Source of the DNA: Nicotiana tabacum
Lineage: Eukaryota; Streptophyta; Magnoliopsida; Solanales; Solanaceae
Reading direction: 5' to 3'
DNA: 64,000 bases
Assembly (NCBI RefSeq): GCF_000715075.1
Contig: NC_134082.1
Span: 58,925,466-58,989,465, forward strand
Under the pieces are notes generated by a model. It was not told the DNA's origin, searched no databases, and was given only the letters and a program-made list of their open reading frames with translations. The translations under genes were made by a program, and so were the position numbers. Shown piece by piece: positions 1 through 10,350 of this stretch; position 1 is the first letter of the stretch; each line of letters opens with the position of its first letter.

Positions 1-1
1 C

Positions 2-586
2 ACCCCATATCGCCCTAAATTGAATGGAGCAGTCAAGGCAGCCAATAAGAATATAAAGAAGATACTTCGAAAAATGGTGGAAGGTTCTAGACAGTGGCAT
101 GAAAAGTTGTTGTTTGCATTGTTGGGTTATCGCACTACTGTCCGTACTTCAGTAGGGGCCACTCCTTATTTGTTGGTGTATGGCATGGAGGCAGTAATAC
201 CCGCAGAAATTGAAATCCCATCCCTTCGGATTGTCGCTGAGGCAGAAACCGATGACGTTGAATGGGTCAAAACCCGCTTGAAGCAATTAAGTCTGATTGA
301 TGAAAAGAGATTGGCAGCAGTATGTTACAGCTAATTGTACCAACAGAGAATGGCAAGAGCATATAACAAGAAGGTACGTCCGCAGAAGTTTGAAGCAGGT
401 CACTTAGTGTTGAGACATATCTTGCCTCATCAGGCTGAAGCAAAAGGAAAGTTCGCCCCAAACTGGCAGGGGCCATTTGTCGTAACTAGGGTGTTGTCTA
501 ATGGCGCATTATATTTGACAGATGTGGAAGGGAAATGTGTAGAAATGGCTATCAATTTCGATGCAGTCAAGAGATACTATGTATGA
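2..586 (+). pseudogene. Integrase C-terminal part (element A), one nonsense codon
   Basis: One frame runs from base 2 to the TGA ending at 586, broken only by TAA at 332-334, where relatives would have Gln (CAA to TAA). The visible start, TPYRPKLNGAVKAANKNIKK, is the end of the integrase catalytic core around the last acidic residue. Here the usual Glu is replaced by Lys (GAVK where GAVE is expected), which would inactivate the enzyme. The LLGYRTTVRTS and TPYLLVYGMEAVIPAE segments are typical of Tat/Ogre integrases. The C-terminal beta domain follows (FAPNWQGPFVV) and ends in KRYYV. Integrase joins the element cDNA to host DNA in the nucleus. There is no chromodomain, unlike element E. Confidence 0.9.
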
Positions 587-922
587 TTTATTTGTTTGAT
601 TGTACTTGGTTGTATTTGGCATATTTTGAAGATTAAAATGACGAAGGCGTTTTGTTCTGCTATCTAAACACCTGATCCCTCGTCACCACTTTTGAGCCTT
701 ATTTATTTTCTTTCTTACCCCTCATTCGGAATCAGTAGTGAATATCAGAAACACAAGCATGAAAGATAAGAAAAGTAAGAAAGGAAAAGAGAAAGAAAAG
801 GAAAGAAAAAGAGGAAAGTAAAAGAGAAAAAAGAAGAAAAGAAAAAAAGAAGAAAAGAAGAAAAAAAAGAAAGAAAAGAAGGAGAAAAAAGAAAATCACA
901 ACAACAAAGTAATTCCTATGTC
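587..922 (+). other. Post-pol spacer with purine tract (element A)
   Basis: Non-coding. The first 130 bases match the post-integrase spacers of B (about 23975-24110) and D (about 53050-52900, - strand), including a shared 'gaatgacgaaggc' phrase. From about 756 to 895 almost every base is A or G (GAAA/AGAA units). The purine run ends about 28 bases before pseudoknot motif copy 1. The same tract-then-motif order is seen in B and D. Confidence 0.7.
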
Positions 923-983
923 ATGAACTACGTTCGACCTGATTCCTTTTAAGGATACGTAGGCAGCCTCACGGTTCGGTCCC
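923..983 (+). other. Pseudoknot motif copy 1 (element A, 3' region)
   Basis: Helices visible: P1 CTACGT (928-933) with ACGTAG (957-962); P2 GACC (936-939) with GGTC (978-981), crossing P1; P3 TCCT/AGGA; P4 AGCC/GGTT around loop TCAC. A single C (977) separates P4 from P2'. TGATTC lies between P2 and P3, as in nearly all copies. I infer a structured RNA element; its function is unknown. Confidence 0.75.
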
Positions 984-2100
984 ATCAAAACAAAAATCCA
1001 AAAGTCCCCATGCAAGAATTTGGGGCAGAAGTTGTGGTTGTTGTGAGAAATCTGATTCCGAAAGTTGTAATTTTAACCCATTTGAATTGTTTTGAGCCTT
1101 TTATACCCTTTCTTTCTAACCCTGTCCAAAAGCCCACATTACAATCCAAAGAAAGACCTTCTGATTAGTCTTTGAGAAATGCCAAGTCGAGCAGGTCAAG
1201 GTAATTCATGTCAGGGGCAACACTCTGGTTCAAGCAGGAAAAATAAAAATGAGAGAATCTTATTGGTGAAAACCTTCACAGGTACCGTAAGGCGACGGGA
1301 GTTGAGAGAAAAAATGAGAGAGTCTTATTGGTAAAAACCCTCACGGGCACCGTAAGGCGAAAACGAGTTGAGAGATGAACGAATGAAAGAGGTCTGCTCG
1401 TGAAAATCCCGAGGCAACAAAGTACGACAACTAAAAGTTGATTGGTTGGACAGATTGGGCCAATTAATCCGAAATGCATGTCATGATCATTGGTACTAGC
1501 TGTTCCACTCAGATAAGTTTACTTTCTTTTTCCTTTTGTAGCAGTCATCTGGTTTTGGATTCTTCTTATCCTTAACCCGTAAAGTCATTGCATTTCATTT
1601 TCTTTTGGGTATTTATATAAAGATGTTTCAATGTCAGTCTTGTTCAAATCAAGGGAAAAGGATTTCAAATCTCACTACCAACTTCCAAAATTGCAAAGCA
1701 CGGAGTGGTCAAAGCATACTAAGGATAACGTGATGTAAGAGAGGGGTACAAGGAATCACCGGAAGTTTTATCGGTGGAATGGATTGGTAATGTCATGGTA
1801 GATGCAAAGTCTCAGATAAAAAGGTTAGAGGTAAAACAACAGCGGGGGTATAGAATACTCGGCTCGTCAAAGGTCATGGGGTTTGAAAGTCAGTCAAAAA
1901 GTCAAAGCGGTTCAGGGCCAGTTCGGGGAAGCCAGTCAGAACAAAACAATGCAGCGGAAAGATCTTCAGCAAGAATGCCATCGGCTAACCACCATTTTAA
2001 ACTGACAAATTTTCTTTGATTGAAACAGGGGCAGAAAAGTTCGTTTATTTCAGAGGAACTCTCCGTGGAGAAAGGCGGTCACCAAACAGGTTTGATTTTT
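984..2100 (+). other. 3' spacer of element A with duplicated hairpin block
   Basis: Non-coding. At about 1248-1310 and again 1311-1372 a 60-70 base block is repeated in tandem: an ATGAGAGA phrase, then GTGAA-AACC-TTCAC (a perfect 5-bp hairpin in the first unit) and CCGTAAGGCGA. The block recurs in B (about 24634-24690) and in D (about 52200-52330, - strand). A CTGGGGCAG-like phrase occurs at 1021 and 2028. A short open frame at 1774-2019 has no recognisable domain and I do not call it a gene. Confidence 0.6.
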
Positions 2101-2104
2101 GATT

Positions 2105-2545
2105 TTCAGGACCCTCCTGGAAAATGAGACCTAGTTTAAAGTTCAGAAATATCATAATCTAGCATAAATGTATCCCAAAAGAATATAAGTTAGCTTAGAA
2201 GTTTGCATGTTCGAGATAGAATTCAATTAGAAGTTGCCAGGACCCTCCTGAATAATGGGACTTAGCTTTAAGATTTCGATTAGATAACAACATTTAGCGT
2301 AAACTCTGCTGTAGGGTAGTATAATTCAGACATGAAAGTTGTCACCCTTAAGATAAAATTTGACCTTTGATTTTCAGGACCCTCCTGGATAATAGGGAGT
2401 AGTTTAAAGATCCTCTTAGATAGCAAGATTTAGCAAAAGTCACACCTATAGAAGATATACCTTAGATTTTAAATTGTCGTTTAGTTAAGAGTTGTCAGGA
2501 CCCCCCTGAATAATGGGACCTAGCTTTCAAATCCTTAGTAACACT
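2105..2545 (+). repeat. Degenerate hairpin array 1 (CAGGACCCTCCTG units)
   Basis: Four to five dispersed units, at about 2107, 2239, 2376 and 2499, carry CAGGACCCTCCTG followed by A/T and an 'atgggacctagttta' phrase. Each core folds as CAGGA-CCC-TCCTG. Spacing is irregular (about 120-135 bases). It is the older-looking neighbour of the denser array that follows. Confidence 0.7.
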
Positions 2546-2625
2546 TGGTAATATGATTTAATCACATCCGTCCCAGCCACCAAACTGGGCAGAAAATTTT
2601 CTTTGTTTTTGTCTGTTTTGTTGAA

Positions 2626-3585
2626 GTCAGGAGCCCGCCTGGAGAGCAGGGAATACATTTCAAGTTGAAGTCAGGAGCCCGCCTAGAGAGCAGGGAATAC
2701 TTTCAAGTCAGCAATCAGGATCCCGCTTGGAGAACAAGGGAGTACAATTTAAGTTTTAGTTTTCAAATTCTTTGCTTTGTTTATTTTGAAGTCAGGAGCC
2801 CGCCTGGAGAACAAGGGAATACATTTCAAGTTGAAGTCAGGAGCCCGCCTGGAGAGCAGGGAATACTTTCAAATGCAGCAGTCAGGAGCCCGCCTGGAGA
2901 GCAGGGAATACTTTCAAGCGCAACAGTCAGGAGCCCGCCTGGAGAACAAGGGAGTACAATTTAAGTTTTAGCTTTCAAATTCTTTGCTTTGTTTATTTTG
3001 AAGTCAGAAGCCCACCTGAAGAGCAGGGAATGCATTTCAAGTCAGCAGTCAGGAGCCCGCCTGGATAGCATGGGAATACATTCACGTTTTGAAGTCACGA
3101 GCCCGCCTGGATAACATGAGAATAATTCAAGCGCAACAGTCAGGAGCCCTCCTGGAAAACAAGGGAGTACCATTTAAGTTTTAGCTTTCAAATTCTTTGC
3201 TTTGTTTATTTTGAAGTCAGGAGCCTGCCTGAAGAGCAGGGAATGCATTTCAAGTCAGCAGTCAGGAGCCCGCCTGGATAGCATGGGAATACATTCATGT
3301 TTTGAAGTTAGGAGCCCGCCTAGATAGCATATGAATACATTCAAGCGCAATAGTCAGGAGCCCGCCTGGAGAACAAGGGAGTACCATTTAAGTTTTAGCT
3401 TTCAAATTCTTTGCTTTATTTATTTGAAGTCAGGAGCCCGCGTGAAAAGCAGGGAATGCATTTCAAGTCAGCAGTCAGGAGTCCGCCTAGATAACATGGG
3501 AATACATTCACGTTTTGAAGTCAAGAGCTCGCCTGGATAGAATGAGAATACATATCAAGTTCAGCAGTCAGGACCCACCTGAAGA
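2626..3585 (+). repeat. Hairpin array 2 (CAGGAGCCCGCCTGG units) with higher-order period
   Basis: About 19 units, mostly 44-47 bases apart, have the core CAGGAGCCCGCCTGG and then an 'agcagggaata' tail. CAGG pairs with CCTG around a six-base loop. A higher-order repeat of about 213 bases is marked by the phrase 'tttgctttgtttatttt' near 2771, 2982, 3196 and 3410. Short open frames here arise from the repeat and share no conserved protein. B (26770-27235) and D (49220-51005, - strand) carry the same core. Confidence 0.9.
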
Positions 3586-3844
3586 AGGGGAAAACATCTC
3601 AGTTTACAATTCAAGGTGGCAATAAATAGATGTCTCTGGGAGAATGGAGGACAACAAGGCAACAAGAAACACAAAAGCAAGTTTGAAGATATAGATAGGA
3701 CTTTTGTAATCCATAGACCATAGTTTAGTCTAGCTTATTGTTTCATTTTGACATGGTGTAATAAGGGGGTTCAGTAAGCAGTAGCAACAGCAGCAGCAAC
3801 AGCGAAATCACAGCTTCCTGGTAGTCCCAGCTACCAAACATTCC
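3586..3844 (+). other. Spacer between hairpin array and motif copy 2
   Basis: Non-coding, with a CAG/CAA-rich stretch near 3780-3805 ('agcaacagcagcag'). No ORF or known signal is seen. Collinear spacers occur in B (about 27236-27699) and D (about 48905-49219). Confidence 0.5.
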
Positions 3845-3912
3845 TGAACTACACTGACCTGATTCCTTTTTAGCCAAGGATATGTAGGCAACCTCGGAAA
3901 CAGGGTGCGGTC
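3845..3912 (+). other. Pseudoknot motif copy 2 (element A, before PPT)
   Basis: P1 is CTACA/TGTAG, against CTACG/CGTAG in copy 1: a compensatory change. P2 is TGACC/GGTCA. P3 is TCCTT-TTTAGCC-AAGGA. P4 is ACC/GGT around a longer loop. One C precedes P2'. The copy sits about 100 bases upstream of the polypurine tract. Confidence 0.75.
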
Positions 3913-4009
3913 AAATCTTTCAAAATGCTTCCCATGGAGTATTCAGACGGGCAAAAATCGCTCGTATCCGCTCACTTTATCTTTGCACGAAAACTCTTTG
4001 TGTTTTCGG

Positions 4010-4024
4010 GCAAAGAGGGGAAGC
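4010..4024 (+). promoter_or_regulatory. Polypurine tract of element A
   Basis: GCAAAGAGGGGAAGC abuts the LTR start TGTGAGCACG. In LTR retrotransposons this RNase H-resistant purine run primes plus-strand cDNA. D has the near-identical AAAGAGGGGCAGC and B has AAAGAGGGGCAGC. Confidence 0.9.
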
Positions 4025-5751
4025 TGTGAGCACGTGATTTTTGCCCTATATGTATTACTCCAACAAATTCAAAATAAAATAATTTCTTTCAGTGTTTGCA
4101 ATTTTGTTGGATTTCGTGGCATTTTTTGTTAATTATTTGCATTTGTCTGTGCACGTTATTTTATTTAAGTCATGAAAAATACAAAAATATATTGCATCTG
4201 CATTTAGGATTTGATTTTATATTTTTAGGTTAATTAGCAAATTAGTTTGTTTTATAAAAATAAAAATCACAAAAATAATTTATTTTGCATTTTTACTTTT
4301 AATTTTGAATTGTTTAATTTTTCTTTAGATTTAGGGTTTAATTAATTATTGTAAATACCATGATGAGTGATTAATCTAATTGGGTAGGTTAATTTAGTTA
4401 AAAATAATTATTAATTAATGTAGGATTTATTTTAATTTTGGAAAAAGAAAAAAGAAGTGTGAAATTGGAAAAGAAAAAGAAAGAAATAAGAAGGCTTAAA
4501 TCTGGGCCAAAATCAATCCAAATTCCCCAGGCCCAAACAAAGAACCTATCCAAACCATGCCATACCCGGCCCACAGCCCTTCTGTCCCTAAGACTCAAGA
4601 AACGACGTAGTACAGGTGTGAAACTATGTCTTTTCGAGTTCATTAAACCTCAACAAATCATGGTCGTTCGTCTCATTGCATCTAATGGCTCAGAGCACTT
4701 CATCGTTTTCGTTTAAAAGTGTCCTAAAACCTGTAGGGACACTTCAGTTCGAACAGACCCCCCCTCTTCGTTTACCTCTCTCATCTCTCTCACAGAAACC
4801 CTACCCACCGCCCCTAATTCCACCGCCTTAACCTAGCGGCGCCACCACCTTTCCCCACCAAATCAACACCTTAATGCCTCCTCGACCCCCTCTTCCCAAA
4901 TCTATGACCAGCTCCCCTCGAATCTGTCCGGAACTCATCGAATATTGAATCTGAGGTTGAGCCCTAGAAGCCCAAAACTTGACCAGTGCATGCAAGGTTA
5001 TATCCCGGATTCCCCATAAGATTGAGGGATGATTTTATCCCGAAATAACATCATTTGCTTGTTCTTAACCAAGCATAAGCGATTGGCGTTATTTGGAGAT
5101 TTGATCGGAGGATCAGTCAAGTTCGAGGTTTGAATCAGTGAGTATCCTTAACCTTTCTGTTCAATTTTTCTTATCTCATCCCCGTTCCTCATCGTTTGTG
5201 TTGTATATCCGTGATTGTTTCCCCTTCTCTTTCTTCTTACTCGTTTTCCTTTACCCCATAGTATTTCCTGTTAATATTGTTTTAATCACATTTATTTTTG
5301 TCTTCTTTGTTTGGTTGCTGATTTACAGCAAAGAGTTTAATGCCGAGTTGGGTAATTAAAATAATTCAAGCTTAAAATCAAAAGTAATTATGTTTTCCCT
5401 GAATTTCTGATTTATCAGTTCCTTTGGTTCATTTGGTCACTTCAGAGTGTTTCGAGCCCTAACGACTAACTATGGTTATCTTTGACCTGGTTAAAGGGTC
5501 TGGCTAATTAGACCATGGTTTAATTTGAATCAATGGGTAGGCTAAGGTAAATAACAGGGATATGGGGGTTAGTTTGGATAGTCTTAGTGAGAGAATCTAT
5601 TTGTAACTGTCTGGGAAGCTTCTAGGAAGCTGGAGAGGGGACTACTTTGCAAAAACTGAATTTAAATTAGGGGTGTTTAAGCTAAAATGGAAACTAAAGA
5701 GGGACTGAATGGCAAAAACGTATCTCCTTGTGTCTGCCCTATTTGCTTGCC

Positions 5752-5759
5752 TATAAAGG
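5752..5759 (+). promoter_or_regulatory. Candidate LTR TATA box (element A)
   Basis: TATAAAGG in a non-repetitive part of the LTR, at a plausible U3/R position. No transcript evidence; the call rests on the motif alone. Confidence 0.35.
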
Positions 5760-7709
5760 CATCTCTTCCTTGTCATTCAAGGAAGAATTAGAGGGTCCTA
5801 GAAAACTAAAATGGCTGTTTCTCTTCGAAACTTCTGAAATAATCTGAAATTCCCTTAAGTTCTTTGGAAAAATTGTTGAAAATTCTGCTTGGATCTGTCC
5901 ATCTGATCCTCATATTCTAGCTCAAAACCACTGAAATTTCACAGTTTTATATTCTGGTTTGAAAATGGACAGAATGTTTTGGTCTGAATTTCTGCTGGTT
6001 GATTTACTATTCCATTGCTAGGTTGGGTCTGATTTATGCTGATTGCTTTTCACTGCTAGTTTACTACTGCTGTTCGTCTATTCTTGATCACAAACTGAGT
6101 TTCTGGTTCTGTCTTGTTATATTCAGGTACCTGTGTTTGAATCCCTGTTGATATGAGATTCGCATTGAGAGATGAAATGGAAACAACATTTTCAAATCAT
6201 AGCAGCAAACTATTCACTTGTAGTTCAGTCTTATTTTCTTCCTTTTTCCCTGATTCCCTTAGTTTTTACTTGTTTTAAGTGTATCATATTCTGCTAGCTG
6301 TGTGTTGCACTCTTCTAGGGGTTGAGTTAGGTTTATACTTAGCAGGGGATTCAATTTTCTCGCAAAGTGCTATACCTGAATGCTGATTTGGATAATCTAA
6401 GATCCCATTATCCTCCTTGATCATGAATTGTCATGAGAATTGAGTTGACAACCTGACTAATCAAATCAAATAGCTAGGTTTGCATGCAATCTTGTCAAAT
6501 AGTGTGATTACATTGGAGTTGTCTTCCTATTATATGATTCATATGATATGTCGTGGCATGATTGTTGTGTTTAAATAACCTTAGGATTCATAAGCTAACT
6601 AATTGAACAGGTTTCAAGTTATGGTCAGTTTTACTTTACATGTTATTTTTGGGCATGCTTTAGTAGTATTCAAAGTTTTTGGGTGTATCAGCTATTGGGT
6701 GGCAATGCAATTTGTCAGTGTGTGTCGATTTTTAAAAGCTGCCTCGCGTCAGTGTGGACTCGATGCTGAATCTAGAATCATCAACTTAATCCCCTACGGG
6801 TGTTGAGTCCATTGAACCTAGGATACAAGGGTCGTTGGCAAGAGAAGGTGGCCTGTTATGGTTATTTGGGCTTGTCCCTTAAGCCTGGGATGTTTGATTG
6901 AACTAAATGCTTTGTGTAACTTCATATTTTCATATGGTTTTGGTTAATTGTTGGTTAATTGATTTTGCATAAGTTTTAAAGCCTGAGAATTAGGCCTAAA
7001 AACTGGCCTAGTTATAGAGTTAAAAGATCAGATCTGGTTTGTGGGTTATGCGTTCTGGGCTGTCCTTGTCGTTGCCCGATTAGGACCCAGAATCTGCAAA
7101 GCATTTAAAAATAAGAAATGGTAGGCTAGGCCAACTCGTTCTGATAGCTGGCCCAGTTCCTCATTGTCAAATTAGTTTAAGCAGGTTTTGCGAATTTGAC
7201 TCGATAATTTCTTACGCCCTCTAGCCAATTAGCCAAGCCCTTTAATAATGAAGGCAAGCCGTATTATGTAACATGGATGGTTCACGGATCTCCGAAGTTT
7301 AGTGCGATTTCCTTTTAAAAAATAATTGAGGTGATCCGCGCTAAATAAAATTTTCAAATACGCGACCATCATTTAACTATGTCTTTGAATCCCTAGAAAT
7401 TGATGTTTTCCATTTAGCGAATTTTCATGGCCCTCGCAAAGTTAACAATGCGTTAGTTGCTTTAGGTGCGTTATTTTTAATAATATTACCTTCTTAAACT
7501 CGGGTGCGCATTTCATGTGACCCAAATCCAAATCCTAAAACGTTGAGTAAAATGTGTTCCGGATTGCTGGTGCATTTTATGTGGCGCGATCCAAAGACAT
7601 GTTTTAAACGACGTTCAATCTTCCTTAAATGATTAAAAGCGGTTAAAAAATTAAAATCAGCATATAGGTTCATAATTGATTAAAATCAGATAATTAAGCC
7701 GATTATAAT

Positions 7710-7986
7710 AGTTGAGCGACCGTGCTAGAACCACGGAACTCGGGAATGCCTAATACCTTCTTCCGAGTTAACAGAATTCCTTACTCAGATTTCTGGTTCG
7801 TGGACTGTATTACAGAGTCAACCTTTTCCTCGACTCGGGATTCGAACCGGTGACTTGGGACACCATAAATCTCCCAAGTGGCGACTCTGAACCTTTTAGC
7901 AATAAATCCCGTTTCGATTATCCTTTAATTGAAAAAATTCTTTTATTTATACCCTTCCGGGGTGTAATGAAAAAGGAGGTGTGACA
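7710..7986 (+). other. Conserved U5 terminal domain (element A copy)
   Basis: This block starts GTTGAGCGACCGTGCTAGAA and recurs in B (16021-16294, 29745-30018), the solo LTR (about 19950-20234) and D (44219-44500 and 57164-57445, - strand), although the rest of these LTRs is much more diverged. Visible hairpins are CCGTG/CACGG and CTTGGGA/TCCCAAG. The second is followed directly by the primer-binding-site mimic. Confidence 0.8.
7879..7889 (+). promoter_or_regulatory. PBS-like sequence in U5 (element A)
   Basis: TGGCGACTCTG, identical to the first 11 bases of the PBS of B and D (TGGCGACTCTGCTRGGGA), but about 100 bases inside the LTR. It is preceded by the hairpin that ends TCCCAAG. B (29918-29928) and the solo LTR (20121-20131) have it with one mismatch; D has it exactly. 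Confidence 0.7.
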
Positions 7987-7987
7987 A

Positions 7988-8151
7988 CCATCAACCCTTC
8001 ATCAAATGATGAAGTTTCCGATGAAGGACAAGATAAAAACCATGTATGGGGAACAACATGCTGTGAGGGAAATGTTCGCAGTGCACGATGTGGCACTGGC
8101 ATTAATGCCTCCAACATCGAAGGACCCAAAGTATAAGCAAACAATGAAGTA
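7988..8151 (+). pseudogene. Protease-RT linker fragment of element C pol
   Basis: A 54-codon open stretch ends at TAG. Its centre (MKFPMKDKIKTMYGEQHAV, then REMFAVHDVA) matches the conserved segment between protease and reverse transcriptase in plant Tat/Ogre polyproteins, where the pattern is roughly LKFPT..GI.T..G.Q..A..C/M. The upstream part lies to the left of the A insertion, outside the window. After the TAG only eroded sequence follows; I could not recover RT. Confidence 0.65.
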
Positions 8152-9107
8152 GCTATCAAGAGACACATCCTCAGTTACACCCAAATAAAACAAGCAAAGG
8201 ACCGTGCCGCGTCCCCGAAGCAAACATTTGAAGCATATCGAGGCTCAAAGCGCCATCACCACTAAGGTATAGCCATCTCCTTTTTTATTTATATCTTACA
8301 CTAACCTTTGTGAAAATGCCCGATCAGAACAATCGAAGCGTTTTCCATCTCGAAGACCTTAATGTTTCAAAGCATACGTTGCACTCTTTTCCTTCGATCA
8401 GGTTTTATCCCAAGAAGGGTTTACCGACAAGGTTTTTAAGGAGGCAACATCTATATGCTACCTAAGGAGAATTTCACAAGTGTTCAAGGCTTCTCTTCAA
8501 TCAACCTCGAACACTGGGGGGCATCCCCCCAAAAGATCACCTTCTCGAAGAAGTCAAGACGAGCCAAAAAAGGGTCTCAATAGGAAAATGATGTATCGGG
8601 CCAAACGATCAAATGAACCGTGTTCGCATAGAATAATTGAGCCCTTGATGGCACCTATACTTGTACCAAGTAATCAATCGAAGAATATTTCCCCTCCATC
8701 AAAATGTTTTGCGCTTCAAAGAAGTATGCTACTTTTACAAGAAACGGCTCAAGAGCTAGGAATTTCTCGAACGCTCGGGGACTGACGCAAAAATTCGAGT
8801 CCACGTGACCTCCGGGTCAGAAACTTCGAACTCGTAATCCCTCAATGAGGCAATACCAAATTTATAAAGAACGTCTCCAGAGCCAAAAAAACCTTTCGAC
8901 ATCTCGAGGACTATCGTCGATCGTCATCCCATCGAGCAATCAGAAACTCAAGGCCATAAGACCCCAAGCGGGCAACCTCGAGCCCGAAAGCCCCCCATGT
9001 GGCAATACTAGAAAATATAAGACCTCTACGAGGCATTATTAGCAATATAAGCCCTCGATGAGGCATCATCGACGCTATAATACCTCTGGGCATGCCCAAA
9101 CCTAAAA
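8152..9107 (+). other. Non-coding 3' spacer of element C
   Basis: No open reading frame with a recognisable domain. GC-richer than neighbours, with many 'tcgag' and 'tcgg' words. At about 8990-9090 short units with CCTC-NN(N)-GAGGC hairpins repeat about three times (CCTCTACGAGGC, CCTCGATGAGGC). Confidence 0.5.
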
Positions 9108-9340
9108 GAACTCAAGCTAGACATGAATTATACTTGTACCAAGTAACTTATCTGTAAGACCTCAAGCCAGGCATGAATTATACTTGTACCAAGTAGCTTA
9201 TCTGTAAGACCTCAAGCCAGGCATGAATTATACTTGTACCAAGTATCCAAATCTGTAAGACCTCAAGCAAGGCATGAACCATACTTATACCCAGTAACTT
9301 ATCTATAAGACCTCAAGTAAGGCATGATAAATTTGTAAGA
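9108..9340 (+). repeat. 50-bp tandem repeat, about 4.5 copies
   Basis: The unit begins GACCTCAAGCCAGGCATGAA and continues 'ttatacttgtaccaagtagc'. Unit starts at 9158 and 9208 give a 50-base period. Outer units are diverged. The array lies in the 3' region of element C and has no coding potential. Confidence 0.9.
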
Positions 9341-9785
9341 CCTTACAAAATACATAATTCCGATCATAAAGTTAAGTCTATATATCCGAACTTATAAGAC
9401 CCATAAAAGGCATACCCTCGATATAGATGTCGAAACTACTTCACTCGGGGACTAAAAGGCTCCGGCCAAATACAATGACTATGGTCACAAGGCTGTACCA
9501 GCTAAATTCACGTGACTCGGGGATGCCCAACCGTTGCTATAAAATCACAGGCCTTCAATTACTTCGAAAAAACTTCAAAAAGAACTGGTTAATTAGGCTA
9601 CCCTTGGCATAAGCAAAAGAGCTTTGATCATATCAGCTCTAAACAATAGGCTTCGAAACAATTCAGCCATCGAGCAAAACCTCCCGAGGTGCTCATTTAT
9701 TGCTACATAAATACTCACAATTGAGGCTCTTATCGAGCCGTCGAGGAGCTGGGAGAATACAAAAAGCCTTTAGCGAGGGAAAAAC
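9341..9785 (+). other. Spacer between tandem arrays (element C)
   Basis: Eroded non-coding sequence. The word CTCGGGGA(C/T) recurs (near 9446 and 9516), as elsewhere in C. No gene is seen. Confidence 0.4.
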
Positions 9786-9985
9786 AAAGCCTATATTAGA
9801 GGTTGTACCGACCCAATGCGTAAGAGCCACTGTCACCAGCCGATATTAAGAGGTCGTTCCGATCCAACGCATAAGAGCCACTGTCGCCAGCCTATATTAA
9901 GAGGTTGTGCCGACCCCACGCGTAAGAGCCATTATTCCCAGCCTATATTAAGAGGTCGTACCGACCCTACACGTAAGAGCCTAAG
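9786..9985 (+). repeat. 51-bp tandem repeat, 4 copies
   Basis: Units start AGAGGT(T/C)GT at 9798, 9849, 9900 and 9951, exactly 51 bases apart, and contain 'ccgaccc', 'cgtaagagcca' and 'cctatatta' phrases. Because 51 is divisible by 3 the array has a fortuitous open frame, which I do not call as a gene. Confidence 0.92.
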
Positions 9986-10350
9986 AGACAACTTAAAGTT
10001 CAAAATTTAAGGGTTAATGAGCTCGAGTCGAAACTCGACTCAGAGACTGAGCTCAAAATAGTTAACTAAAAACACCTAAGGGCAAATGCGTAAGAGCCTA
10101 TGAGCCATCCTAACAAGACCCAGGGCCGAATTATAAACCTAAGGGTTTTTACTCAAAGGCCAATTCGTCTGGCTAATCATTGACAAAATGTCAAAACTCA
10201 AGACAAAGAAAGACATACACAAGCAAATAGAAATTCATGGAAGGAGAAAATCAAAAGGTTTCTTTGCATATACACATGTATGAAACAATGCAAGGCTACA
10301 TTTACAAAGTTCTCTAAGAACACTGTACAGAAAATCAAAAAGAAAAAAGC
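9986..10350 (+). other. Spacer 3' of the antisense gene
   Basis: Non-coding. Contains an imperfect palindrome near 10020-10045 (CGAGTCGA / TCGACTC) and another AAGAGCC phrase as in the 51-bp array. It would be the 3' flank of the antisense gene. Confidence 0.4.

Larger units (their letters stand above)
1..7986 (+). mobile_element. Element A: 3' part of a Tat/Ogre-type Ty3/gypsy retrotransposon
   Basis: The window opens inside the integrase of a large gypsy element. In order follow the integrase C-terminus (to 586), a purine tract, pseudoknot motif copy 1, hairpin arrays, motif copy 2, a polypurine tract (4010..4024) and a 3' LTR (4025..7986). The integrase sequence style, the very long LTR, and a U5 and 3' region shared with B and D place it in the Tat/Ogre group. 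That is family knowledge, not a search. The 5' half lies outside the window, so the TSD cannot be checked. The right flank (7987 on) is pol sequence of element C, so A inserted into C. Confidence 0.88.
4025..7986 (+). repeat. 3' LTR of element A (3,962 bp)
   Basis: It starts TGTGAGCACGTGATTTTTGCC and ends AAAGGAGGTGTGACA, giving TGT...ACA ends. The start matches D (TGTAAGCACGTG) and, less closely, B (TGTAGACATGTG). A candidate TATA box (TATAAAGG, 5752-5759) would make U3 about 1.7 kb. The last ~275 bases are the conserved U5 domain shared by all Tat-type LTRs in the window. No coding region is convincing; short frames at 4398-4716, 5138-5359 and 6603-6806 have no recognisable domain. Confidence 0.9.

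Noticed and set aside
923..983. Motif as a hammerhead ribozyme (CTGATT resembles CTGATGA) or as a tRNA-derived element (GGTTCGGTC resembles box B)
   Set aside because: No GAAA core or three-way junction for a hammerhead. No box A, acceptor or anticodon arms for a tRNA. The pairing pattern fits neither.
2626..3585. Regular ~45-bp direct repeats with hairpins, CRISPR-like at first sight
   Set aside because: Plant genome, repeats diverge gradually, linkers are repeated too, no cas genes, and the array lies at a fixed place in a retrotransposon.
7830..7870. tRNA-like antisense word GGGATTCGAACC in U5
   Set aside because: Only the T-arm word is present; other copies read GGGATTTAAACC. No cloverleaf.
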